Source: Opitutaceae bacterium TAV5
Lineage (GTDB): Bacteria; Verrucomicrobiota; Verrucomicrobiia; Opitutales; Opitutaceae
Assembly: GCA_000242935.3 (NCBI GenBank)
Contig: CP007053.1
Location: 4,511,001 to 4,575,000, forward strand
Length of the DNA: 64,000 bases
Reading direction: 5' to 3'
The translations under genes and the position numbers were made by a program. Below are positions 9,129-16,421 of this stretch, piece after piece. The notes beneath the pieces were generated by a model. It ran no database searches, was not told the DNA's origin, and was given only the letters and a program-made list of their open reading frames with translations. Each line of letters opens with the position of its first letter. Position 1 is the first letter of the stretch.

Positions 9129-9848
9129 ATGAAGCCCCCGCCCCCCCTCCCCCGCGCTTTCACGCTCGTCGAGCTTCTCACGGTGATCGCCATCATCGGC
9201 ATTCTGGCGGCCATCATCATTCCCACGGTCGGAAAAGTGCGGGAAACCGCCCGCATGACGCGCAGCCTCTCCAACCTCAAATCCATCGGACAGGCCGTGC
9301 AGCTTTACTTGGCGGATAACAAGGACCGGTTTCCTCCGCTAGGACAGGGCACGGGGTTTACGGAACCGCTCTGGACGGATACCGGCATCGGCTACCCCGA
9401 TTGGAAAAAGGGTCTGAATACATATCTCCCGACGACCGGGCGGAAGCGTTTTGTGGACTACAAGGGCACGGAATACTCGATCAACGAGGTTTACGTGGAC
9501 CCGACGCTGGCTGCCGACCGTCACCATAATGTGGGAGATTACGGAGCAAGCCGGGAAATTTTCAAACCGGATGGAAGTGAAATTACCCTGCATCAAATCA
9601 CCAACAGTCCGTCGCGCACGGTCTTGGCGGCAGCAGGGGAAACAACTACGCAAACACCTCCGGTTGGCAGTTGGTTTATCGAGACATGGAATTGGGCCAA
9701 TGGCATTGCAGTGAGTAATTCACCTGGCGATCGCGGCACGGGCAAGGTGGCTGTGGTGTTCGTTGACGGACACGTGGAGCAACTGCCCAAGGCGCGACTC
9801 GACAGCGACCAGGCTTACCGGCGCTCGTTGTTTTTGATCAAACCGTAA
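9129..9848 (+). CDS. Type II secretion pseudopilin-like protein (prepilin N-methylation domain)
   Basis: A 239-residue protein whose short basic/proline leader ends in the prepilin cleavage and methylation motif RAFTLVELLTVIAIIGILAA (about residues 10-29). A helical stalk follows (RMTRSLSNLKSIGQAVQLYL). The C-terminal FVDGHVEQLP corresponds to the H-x9-DG region of the DUF1559-like pseudopilins that are greatly expanded in Verrucomicrobiota, Planctomycetota and Lentisphaerota. It should be an inner-membrane or pilus-tip component of a type II secretion or type IV-like fibre. Transcribed with the PEP-CTERM gene 18 bases upstream. Confidence 0.85.
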   Translation: MKPPPPLPRAFTLVELLTVIAIIGILAAIIIPTVGKVRETARMTRSLSNLKSIGQAVQLYLADNKDRFPPLGQGTGFTEPLWTDTGIGYPDWKKGLNTYLPTTGRKRFVDYKGTEYSINEVYVDPTLAADRHHNVGDYGASREIFKPDGSEITLHQITNSPSRTVLAAAGETTTQTPPVGSWFIETWNWANGIAVSNSPGDRGTGKVAVVFVDGHVEQLPKARLDSDQAYRRSLFLIKP

Positions 9849-9874
9849 GAAAGGCGTTGCCTCGATGCACTGGA

Positions 9875-10960
9875 TTACGCGCGCAGGTCTCTCACCGTTT
9901 TACCCCGGCGCCAGCGGCCGGGGATGAGGAGGCCGCGGGGGTGGGCGGGGACGCCGGTTTCGTTGTTCGACAGTGCGCCGATCAGCAGATCGGTCGCGGC
10001 GGCGGCGACGGCCTCGCTTTGCTGGCAAATGCCGGTCGTCACGGCGTCGTCCTCCGCCACGTGCAGGTGGGCGAAACCGATGTCCTGCGGCACCGAATAC
10101 CCGTGGGCACGCAGCACCCGCGGGATGTGAGGCTCCGTCGAAATGATCACCGTCGGACGATGCTTTTTTACCCAGTCGACCAGAATGTCGTCGGCAAGCG
10201 TGACGAGCGGCGGGAGCGGACGGAGGCCGAACTCCTGCTGCATCGTGGCCAGATAGCCGGCGACAAACCGGTGAGAAACCACCGTCTCCGTCAACGGTTC
10301 GCCGACATAACCGATGCGGCGATGACCGAGACTCCGGAGTTCTCGCACGGCAAGCTGCGTGGAGAGGTGCTGGTCGTTGCTCGCGAAGTGGAGCGCGGGC
10401 GAGTGGAAGGCCGTGCCGACTCCCGCAATCGCAAATTTTGAAAGATCCACGGGAATGGCCGTGGCGGAACCGTCCGCTCCTTCCCTGAAGCCTTGCAGAA
10501 GGAGTCCGCGCACGCCCCGGGCAAGCAGCACTTCGGTGAGCCGCGCGGACAAACCGTCCGGATGATTGCACAGGCGTGGATCGCGTGTCCACACGCGCTC
10601 GAACGCATAACCGGAGGCTTCGGCCCGGGCGCGGGCGCCGTTGTGAAACGCGGCCGAAACGAGGTTGGCGCGCCAGTCCTGCGGCGTATCACGAAAATCC
10701 AGCCAGGCGAGATTCCAGCGCGCGACGGGCGGGCGGCGGTTGCGCACCTGCGCCATGAGGGCGGAGACCAGCGGATGCGACCGGTGCCCGAGACGTTGCG
10801 CCACGGCCTGCACATGCTGGCGGGTTTTTGTTCCGATGCGGGCGTCGCCGCGGAGTGCCCTGGAGACCGTGCTGGTGGCGACGCCGGCCTCGCGCGCAAT
10901 CGCAGAGAGCGGCACGTGGGCGCTGTCGGACGGATGAGTGCGGTCGGGAGCGGGCGGCAT
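9875..10960 (-). CDS. LacI family transcriptional regulator
   Basis: 361 residues from ATG 10960; longer upstream extensions in the same frame lack regulator sequence. The N-terminal LacI helix-turn-helix is PLSAIAREAGVATSTVSRAL (about residues 17-36). A periplasmic-binding-protein-like effector domain follows, with LGHRRIGYVGEPLTET and VIISTEPHIPRVLRAHGYSV. It is divergent from the GH130 phosphorylase gene. The shared 151-base spacer holds a perfect palindrome (GCAACGCGTTGC) of the type LacI proteins bind, so it probably represses the phosphorylase and itself until a mannosyl-sugar inducer appears. The inducer is inferred from the neighbour only. Confidence 0.88.
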   Translation of the reverse strand: MPPAPDRTHPSDSAHVPLSAIAREAGVATSTVSRALRGDARIGTKTRQHVQAVAQRLGHRSHPLVSALMAQVRNRRPPVARWNLAWLDFRDTPQDWRANLVSAAFHNGARARAEASGYAFERVWTRDPRLCNHPDGLSARLTEVLLARGVRGLLLQGFREGADGSATAIPVDLSKFAIAGVGTAFHSPALHFASNDQHLSTQLAVRELRSLGHRRIGYVGEPLTETVVSHRFVAGYLATMQQEFGLRPLPPLVTLADDILVDWVKKHRPTVIISTEPHIPRVLRAHGYSVPQDIGFAHLHVAEDDAVTTGICQQSEAVAAAATDLLIGALSNNETGVPAHPRGLLIPGRWRRGKTVRDLRA

Positions 10961-11004
10961 GGATGTCACTCCAGTCAGAGGGATTCGTCCGAAAGCGGCA
11001 ATCC

Positions 11005-11026
11005 CATTGCGCAACGCGTTGCATAA
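11005..11026. promoter_or_regulatory. Putative LacI-type operator
   Basis: The perfect 12-base palindrome GCAACGCGTTGC (11011-11022) sits in ATTGCGCAACGCGTTGCATA. The central CG with flanking AA/TT is typical of LacI-family operators. It is the best palindrome in the divergent lacI/GH130 spacer, about 50 bases from the regulator start and about 90 from the phosphorylase start. Confidence 0.55.
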
Positions 11027-11061
11027 CGGGAAAGGCAGTAACCGGATTTCCGGCTGGCGGC

Positions 11062-11081
11062 CTGCCGACTTACGTCGGCAG
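11062..11081 (+). other. Small hairpin in the leader of the GH130 gene
   Basis: CTGCCGAC-TTAC-GTCGGCAG is a perfect 8-base stem with a 4-base loop, ending 30 bases before the GH130 start codon. It could be part of the 5' leader or another protein-binding site. No T-run follows it, so it is not an intrinsic terminator. Confidence 0.4.
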
Positions 11082-11111
11082 CTACGGGAAGTTAAATCCG
11101 TTTCCCTCACC

Positions 11112-12341
11112 ATGCCGCCCATGAGCAAATCCGCATCCCGAACCCCGAAATCTTCATCCACGCCCGCCGCCTTCACGGTCCGGGTCAAAAAAGTCCGCGC
11201 TGCGCACGAGGCTTTCCTGCGCCGCAAGAATCCCGTCGATCCGCTTTGGGATAACGGCGTGTTCGAGCGCTTCCGTTATCCGGTGGTGACGGACCGCCAT
11301 ACGCCGCTCGAATGGCGTTACGATTTCAGCCCGAAAACCAATCCGTTTTTCATGGAACGGCTCGGCATCAATGCGACGCTCAACCCCGGCGCGTTTTTGT
11401 GGAAAGGCAAGGTATGCCTCGTCGTTCGCACCGAGGGTTACGACCGCAAGAGTTTCTTTGCCATCGCCGAGTCGAAAAACGGCATCGACGGTTTCCGTTT
11501 CTGGCCGGAGCCGGTCGATCTGCCGGAAATCGCTCCGGAAACCAACGTGTACGACATGCGCATCACGCCGCACGAGGACGGCTGGATTTACGGCGTGTTC
11601 TGCGCCGAGTCGCGCGACCCGAAGGCCGCGCCGTCCGACCTGTCTTCGGCGGTGGCGCAGGCCGGCATCGTGCGCACGCGCGATTTCAAGAAATGGGAGC
11701 GATTGCCGAACCTGCGCACACCCGCCTCGCAGCAACGCAACGTCGTGCTGCATCCCGAGTATGTGGACGGCCACTACGCGTTCTACACGCGGCCAATGGA
11801 CGGGTTTATCGACGTGGGCAGCGGCGGCGGCATCGGCTGGACGCTCTGCAAGGACATCACGACCGGAAAAACTGGTCCGGAAAAGATCATCGACGAGCGG
11901 GCCTATCACACGATCAAGGAGTCGAAAAACGGCCAGGGCCCCGCGCCGATCAAGACACCGCAAGGCTGGCTCCACATGGCGCACGGCGTGCGCGGTTGCG
12001 CGGCGGGACTGCGCTACGTGCTCTACGCGTTCATGAGCTCGCTTGACGATCCTTCAAAAATCATCGCGCGGCCGGGCGGGCATTTTCTCGCACCGTACGA
12101 GGGCGAACGCGTGGGCGACGTGTCCAACGTGACATTCACCAACGGCTGGGTGCAACTGCCCGACAAGGCGAAGACGATCCTGCTCTATTACGGTGCGTCG
12201 GACACGCGCTGCTATGTGGCGCGCACGACGACGGCAAAGCTCGTGGACTGGTGCCTGAACACGCCCGGGGACGCGCTGACCACGCGCCGCGCCGTGGACC
12301 AGCGGCTCGCGCTCATCCGGGCGAACCGGAAACAGGTGTGA
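11112..12341 (+). CDS. GH130 4-O-beta-D-mannosyl-D-glucose phosphorylase
   Basis: A 409-residue cytoplasmic enzyme closely resembling the GH130 subfamily-1 phosphorylases that convert mannosyl-glucose plus phosphate to mannose 1-phosphate plus glucose (EC 2.4.1.281). Diagnostic stretches are LEWRYDFSPKTNPFFMERLG, GYDRKSFFAIAESKNGIDGF, TNVYDMR (the conserved acid Asp, about residue 148), SQQRNVVLHPEYVDGHYAFY, RAYHTIKESKNGQGP and WLHMAHGVRGCAAGLRY. Length fits the family. The first 30 residues form a Ser/Pro/Thr-rich extension; ATG 11112 was chosen, with ATG 11121 as alternative. It is divergent from, and probably controlled by, the LacI gene. Mannan breakdown in the cytoplasm is the expected pathway, although no epimerase or mannanase is adjacent. 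Confidence 0.92.
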   Translation: MPPMSKSASRTPKSSSTPAAFTVRVKKVRAAHEAFLRRKNPVDPLWDNGVFERFRYPVVTDRHTPLEWRYDFSPKTNPFFMERLGINATLNPGAFLWKGKVCLVVRTEGYDRKSFFAIAESKNGIDGFRFWPEPVDLPEIAPETNVYDMRITPHEDGWIYGVFCAESRDPKAAPSDLSSAVAQAGIVRTRDFKKWERLPNLRTPASQQRNVVLHPEYVDGHYAFYTRPMDGFIDVGSGGGIGWTLCKDITTGKTGPEKIIDERAYHTIKESKNGQGPAPIKTPQGWLHMAHGVRGCAAGLRYVLYAFMSSLDDPSKIIARPGGHFLAPYEGERVGDVSNVTFTNGWVQLPDKAKTILLYYGASDTRCYVARTTTAKLVDWCLNTPGDALTTRRAVDQRLALIRANRKQV

Positions 12342-12371
12342 GCGAGAGCAGGCTCGCCATAAAGGCGGGGC

Positions 12372-13235
12372 ATGACCAGAGTCGGTGTTGTCATGCCCGA
12401 CCTCTTCATCATCGCCGGACCCAACGGCGCGGGGAAAACCACCTACGTGCGTCGTTTCCTGCCCGAAGAAATGCAGACGCGGGAGTTCGTGAACGCCGAC
12501 CTGATCGCCGCCGGACTTTCGCCCTTCGCGCCCGAAAGCGTCGCTTTCGAGGCGGGGCGTCTGATGCTGGCGCGATTGCGGGAACTGGCGGCGAGGCGCG
12601 CATCGTTCTCGTTCGAAACGACCCTGGCGGGTCGCGCCTATGCGCCGTTGTTGCGCGAGCTACGCGTGGCGGGGTACCGCATCCGGCTCGATTTTTTGTG
12701 GATTCCCGACCTCGACGTCACCCGCAACCGGGTCCGCCAGCGTGTGCACAAGGGCGGGCACGACATCCCGGATGATGTGCAGCAACGGCGTTTTCATCTC
12801 GGCATCCGGAATCTGGTGACGCTTTATCGCCCGCTGCTCGACCACTGGCGGCTTTACGAAAACACACAGGAAGATCCTCATCTGGTGGCAGAAGAAGAAA
12901 ATGGCCGACTGGACATAGCGGACGCCATCGTACTTGACCGCATCGAGCAGGCCGCCAGTGTCTCCTTTATGAACGAGCAAGCTTCTTCCGGTGAAATGAA
13001 CGAGGCACGCGCGATGTATGGGCGTTCCGCGGAGACCCGCGCCTCGATGCGCGCCATGCGCAAGGCCTACGCCGATGCGGTGCTCGAAAATCTGCGTTTC
13101 GGCTTGCCGGTCATCCAGTATCGGGACGGCAAGGTCGTGGAGGTGCCGGCCGAGCAACTGGCGCCCAAGGCCCGGCGCATCCTCGAAGCCAACGGGGAAT
13201 TTCTCCCCGAGGAAATCGCCGCCGGGCGGGCGTGA
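12372..13235 (+). CDS. Zeta-toxin-like P-loop kinase
   Basis: 287 residues. The Walker A loop GPNGAGKTTY (about 16-25) is followed by NADLIAAGLSPFAPESVAFE and FSFETTLAGRAY, the layout of zeta-toxin family kinases; epsilon/zeta toxins phosphorylate UDP-N-acetylglucosamine. RLDFLWIPDLDVTRNRVRQR resembles the downstream arginine-rich helix. The C-terminal 80 residues, ending in KVVEVPAEQLAPKARRILEA, are an extra tail. No small epsilon-like antitoxin gene is present on either side: the GH130 gene ends 30 bases before and a convergent gene follows. It may therefore be a stand-alone housekeeping kinase rather than a toxin. Start ATG 12372, alternative 12393. Confidence 0.78.
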   Translation: MTRVGVVMPDLFIIAGPNGAGKTTYVRRFLPEEMQTREFVNADLIAAGLSPFAPESVAFEAGRLMLARLRELAARRASFSFETTLAGRAYAPLLRELRVAGYRIRLDFLWIPDLDVTRNRVRQRVHKGGHDIPDDVQQRRFHLGIRNLVTLYRPLLDHWRLYENTQEDPHLVAEEENGRLDIADAIVLDRIEQAASVSFMNEQASSGEMNEARAMYGRSAETRASMRAMRKAYADAVLENLRFGLPVIQYRDGKVVEVPAEQLAPKARRILEANGEFLPEEIAAGRA

Positions 13236-13257
13236 GAGGATTCCGGCTGCCGGTTTG

Positions 13258-14070
13258 TCAGGCGACCGGCACGGGTTGTCGTTTTTCGTTTTCCAGCCGT
13301 CCGAGCAGGCGAAGCAGGCCGTCGAGAATGGTCAGCGGGTGGGGCGGGCAGCCGGGGATGTAGAGATCGACCGGCACCGTCGTATCCGCGCCGCCGAGCA
13401 CCTGCGGATTGCCGGCGAAGGGTCCGCCCGAAATCGCACACGCGCCGGTGGCGATGACGAGCTTCGGATCGGGCACGGCGTCCCAGGTTTTGCGCAGCGC
13501 GAGTTCCATGCCCTTGGAAACAGGGCCGGTGACGAGCAGGCCGTCGGCGTGGCGTGGCGAAGCGACAAACTGGATACCGAAACGGGAGAGATCCCAGCCG
13601 ATGGTGCCGAGAACGTTGACGTCGGCCTCGCAGGCGTTGCAACCGCCGGCGCTGACCTGGCGGAGTTTCAGCGAGCGACCGAAGAGTTTTTTGAGTTTCG
13701 CATCGAGCGCTTCGGCAAGGCGGAGTTGTTCGCGTCCGGGATCGGGAGCGAGGACGAGGTCGTCGCGCCGGCGCACGGCCATGCGGTGGTCGCCGGTCGG
13801 CACGATGGCGCCGTCGGGGCAAGCTTCGAGGCACTCGTTGCAGAACAGGCAGCGGCCGAGGTCGAGCGACGCGAGCCGTCCATCGGCGGTGCGCGTAATG
13901 GCGTTGGTCGGACACGCGGGCAGGCAGTCCGCGCAGCCGTCGCATTTTGCCGGGTCGATCCGCAGCGCGCCGCCATGCCGGTCGGGCAAGGCCGGGGCCG
14001 GCCCTTGCGGCCAAGCCATCGTGGCGCAGCCGCGTTTCAGGCGATGAGCGATGGTGTCGAGGACGAACAT
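13258..14070 (-). CDS. Ehr complex fused ferredoxin-small subunit (HyfH-HyfI/NuoI-NuoB-like)
   Basis: A 270-residue fusion of two electron-transfer subunits that are separate genes in hydrogenase-4. The N-terminal half carries two 4Fe-4S motifs: C43-C46-C49-C53-P (KCDGCADCLPACP) and C74-C77-C80-C84-P (RCLFCNECLEACP). The C-terminal half is the NuoB/HyfI-like small subunit, with cluster ligands in GGCNACEAD (144, 147), ATGACAISGGPF (211) and IPGCPPHP (241). All cluster cysteines are present, so electrons should pass through it. Start ATG 14070. It is the last gene of the complex operon and is separated from the large-subunit gene by 800 bases containing two palindromic repeats and a GxxExxY gene. 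Confidence 0.85.
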   Translation of the reverse strand: MFVLDTIAHRLKRGCATMAWPQGPAPALPDRHGGALRIDPAKCDGCADCLPACPTNAITRTADGRLASLDLGRCLFCNECLEACPDGAIVPTGDHRMAVRRRDDLVLAPDPGREQLRLAEALDAKLKKLFGRSLKLRQVSAGGCNACEADVNVLGTIGWDLSRFGIQFVASPRHADGLLVTGPVSKGMELALRKTWDAVPDPKLVIATGACAISGGPFAGNPQVLGGADTTVPVDLYIPGCPPHPLTILDGLLRLLGRLENEKRQPVPVA

Positions 14071-14080
14071 GGATTGGAAA

Positions 14081-14200
14081 TTAACCACAGAGACACGGAG
14101 ACACAGAGAACAAACCACAGAGAAGAGATGACGAAAGGAAGTGTTTGGTTTTCATGAATACGCTTGGTGCTTTCTGTGCCTTCGTATCTCTGTGGTTGAC
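14081..14200. repeat. Long-arm palindromic element A (type TTAACCACAGAG)
   Basis: It begins TTAACCACAGAGACACGGAG and ends ATCTCTGTGGTTGAC, so the two ends are inverted copies. The centre shares GCTTGGTGCTTTCTGTG with element B at 14742-14862, to which it is a direct repeat. It starts 10 bases before the small-subunit start codon and, with B, brackets the GxxExxY gene. Confidence 0.75.
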
Positions 14201-14213
14201 CTCCGGTTTGGTT

Positions 14214-14714
14214 TTAGAATCTGGATCTGAACCAGAGTAGGGCCGAGGCGCACAGGAACAGGGCGAGTTGTCCAAAATCGGAGCGGATACGTTTTTCGTT
14301 TTTGAAAAGGCTTCCGGCAACCACTCGTTTGATTCCGTCTTTGAGGGTGGGCACATTGAAATTGATCAGCAGGCCGAGCGAGCGCCGTTCAAGTTTCAGA
14401 TAAGTGAGGAGTTGAGCATGATGAACCGGTTCCAGTGACTGGACGGCTTTCAGTTCAATGATCAGCTCTTTTTCCACGATGAAATCGAGGCGGTATCCAC
14501 AGTCGAGTCTCGCTCCCTTGTAAACGAGAGGCATTTCCCGTTGCCGTTCAAAATTCAGGCCGGCCAGGGCCAATTCGTGGGCCAATGCTTCTTCATAGGC
14601 CGACTCCAGCAACCCGGGGCCAAGTTCACGATGAACTTCCATACAAAGGCCGATCACCCGGTGGCTCAGTTCGTTCAGCTTGGTTCGTTGAATTTCGTCA
14701 TGTGATGTTATCAT
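14214..14714 (-). CDS. GxxExxY protein (PD-(D/E)XK nuclease-like family)
   Basis: 166 residues from ATG 14714. The signature GLLESAY (G-x2-E-x2-Y) lies in GPGLLESAYEEALAHELALA, followed by LDCGYRLDFIVEKELIIELK, where D-x(n)-ExK resembles a PD-(D/E)XK nuclease core, and HHAQLLTYLKLERRSLGLLI. The family is common in environmental bacteria, and its biological role is not established. The C-terminal 30 residues (GQLALFLCASALLWFRSRF) are hydrophobic and beyond the usual domain end. The gene sits inside the Ehr operon, bracketed by direct repeats A and B, and has no functional link to the complex. It looks like a later insertion. Confidence 0.85.
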   Translation of the reverse strand: MITSHDEIQRTKLNELSHRVIGLCMEVHRELGPGLLESAYEEALAHELALAGLNFERQREMPLVYKGARLDCGYRLDFIVEKELIIELKAVQSLEPVHHAQLLTYLKLERRSLGLLINFNVPTLKDGIKRVVAGSLFKNEKRIRSDFGQLALFLCASALLWFRSRF

Positions 14715-14741
14715 AAGAAAAATCTTTCTGGCAGTTTCAGA

Positions 14742-14862
14742 TTAACCACAGAGGCACGGAGACACAGGGGGCAAACCAACGAGAGGAAATGGGGGAAAGT
14801 AGCGTTTGTATCTCATGACTGCACTCGGTGCTTTCTCTGTGTCTTTGTGTCTCTGTGGTTAA
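14742..14862. repeat. Long-arm palindromic element B (type TTAACCACAGAG)
   Basis: It opens with TTAACCACAGAGGCACGGAG and closes with GTGTCTCTGTGGTTAA, a near-perfect inverted pair. The centre (ACTCGGTGCTTTCTCTGTG) matches element A. It begins 27 bases upstream of the GxxExxY start codon and ends 14 bases after the large-subunit stop codon. Confidence 0.78.
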
Positions 14863-14876
14863 ATTCTGTCAGGTTT

Positions 14877-16412
14877 TCACAGGTCGAAGCCGCAGTAGGA
14901 GAGGTTGAAGCTTTTGTTGCAGATCGGGAAATCGGAGATCGCCTGGCCGCGCAGCGCGAGGGCGAGGCCGGTCCAGTTGTGGAAGGACGGGTCGACGATC
15001 TTGTAACGGCGGAAGCGGCCGGTGGCATCCGTAATCGCGACGTGGCAGACTTCGCCGCGCCAGCCTTCGACGAGCGTCACGGCCAGCGAGTCGGGAGCGG
15101 GGGAGGGCAGGGGGGCGCCGGTTTCGTCGCGGGTCCGGATGGCGCCCTCGGCGGGCGATTCGAGTTGTTCGAGGATCAGTTGTCCCGACCGCTGGATTTC
15201 GAGCCAGCGCACGCGGGCGCGCGCGAATACGTCCCCGCCCGGCCACACCGCGACCGGCGCCTGGGCGAGCCGGTGCCAGCCCGCCGGATGATCGTAACGC
15301 ACGTCGCGCACGATCCCGCAGGCGCGGGCGGCGAGACCGACGAGACCGGATTCCGCGGCCTGTGGTCCCGTCACGGTGCCCACGCCCTCGAAACGCGCGC
15401 GCGCCGAGGCGGCGTCCCAGAGCCAGGCGGCAGCCTGTTCCACGTCGGCCAGCGCGGCGCGGAGCCGCTCCGCGAGTTGCGTGGCGCGCGCCGGTTCGAG
15501 GTCGTGACGGCAGCCGCCGGGCCGCACGAGTCCGCGCCCGAAGCGGTTGCCGCAGAGCAGCGCGGTGAGGTTGAGAAAATCGCCGCGGATTTTTCCGCAG
15601 GCCGAAGCGGTCGGCAAAAATGCCACGTCGCCCGCGAGCGCGCCGATATCGCCGGTGTGGTTGGCGAGGCGTTCCAGTTCCAGCGCGATCAGCCGCAGCC
15701 ACTGGGCACGCAGCGGCGCTTCGGCCCCTCCGTCGCCGGCGAGGGCTTCGAGCACGCTGGCGTGGGCGGTGGCGTGGGCGATGGTTGTGTCACCGGACAC
15801 GGTTTCGAGCTGTGCCATCGTCGCACGGTGCGGACCGCCGGCGAGGGCTTCCTCGACGCCGCGGTGCTGGTAGCCGAGCGCGATTTCCAGGTGCAGCACT
15901 TCCTCGCCCGCGCACTGGAAACGGAAATGCCCGGGCTCGATCACGCCGGCATGCACCGGGCCGACCGCCACTTCGTGAATCTCGCCGCCGTCCACACGGA
16001 AAAATTCGCCGTTGCGCGGCGCGCCGTCGCGAACGCCGGCGTCCGTTGCCGCGGCCAGGCGCACGGGTTTCAGCCAGGGGTGCGCCGCGGGTACGAGGCC
16101 GTGCTGCTCGTAAAGCTCGCGCTCGAAAAGGTGCGCCTGTGGATGGCGTGGCGTCAGCGCCGGATAACTCTCGCCGGGAGCGAGCGGCGTGCTGCGGGCG
16201 ACGGCCAGTGTGTTGTCGGCATCGAAAGCGATGACGGATACGATCCGCGTCCGCTCGTCCTCCGGCACGCCGAACCAGGCGCACAGCCGCGCGCCGCGGG
16301 CGAGTTCGCCGGAGGTGCGTTGCACAAACTCCGCGACCGGCCATTCGGGGACTTCCGCCAGCGGGAGACTCGTGGCGTTGGCGAGCAGGGCAAAGGAGGT
16401 GGAGCGGCTCAT
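14877..16412 (-). CDS. Ehr complex large subunit (HyfG/HycE-like, NuoC-NuoD fusion) lacking Ni-Fe ligands
   Basis: 511 residues. About 1-125 is the NuoC-like 30-kDa domain (PRHPQAHLFERELYEQHG) and about 140-511 the 49-kDa/large-subunit domain. True group 4 hydrogenases bind Ni-Fe by two CxxC pairs. Here the N-terminal site reads LETVSGDTTIAHATA (202-216), with no cysteine, and the C-terminal site reads DPSFHNW (about 474-480) instead of DPCxxC. The protein ends ICNKSFNLSYCGFDL. It therefore cannot hold a Ni-Fe centre and matches the energy-converting hydrogenase-related (Ehr) complexes. It would be the peripheral-arm subunit of a membrane redox/ion-translocating complex with an unknown electron acceptor. 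It starts 9 bases after the HyfF-like stop codon. Confidence 0.88.
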   Translation of the reverse strand: MSRSTSFALLANATSLPLAEVPEWPVAEFVQRTSGELARGARLCAWFGVPEDERTRIVSVIAFDADNTLAVARSTPLAPGESYPALTPRHPQAHLFERELYEQHGLVPAAHPWLKPVRLAAATDAGVRDGAPRNGEFFRVDGGEIHEVAVGPVHAGVIEPGHFRFQCAGEEVLHLEIALGYQHRGVEEALAGGPHRATMAQLETVSGDTTIAHATAHASVLEALAGDGGAEAPLRAQWLRLIALELERLANHTGDIGALAGDVAFLPTASACGKIRGDFLNLTALLCGNRFGRGLVRPGGCRHDLEPARATQLAERLRAALADVEQAAAWLWDAASARARFEGVGTVTGPQAAESGLVGLAARACGIVRDVRYDHPAGWHRLAQAPVAVWPGGDVFARARVRWLEIQRSGQLILEQLESPAEGAIRTRDETGAPLPSPAPDSLAVTLVEGWRGEVCHVAITDATGRFRRYKIVDPSFHNWTGLALALRGQAISDFPICNKSFNLSYCGFDL

Positions 16413-16421
16413 GGCGCGGGT

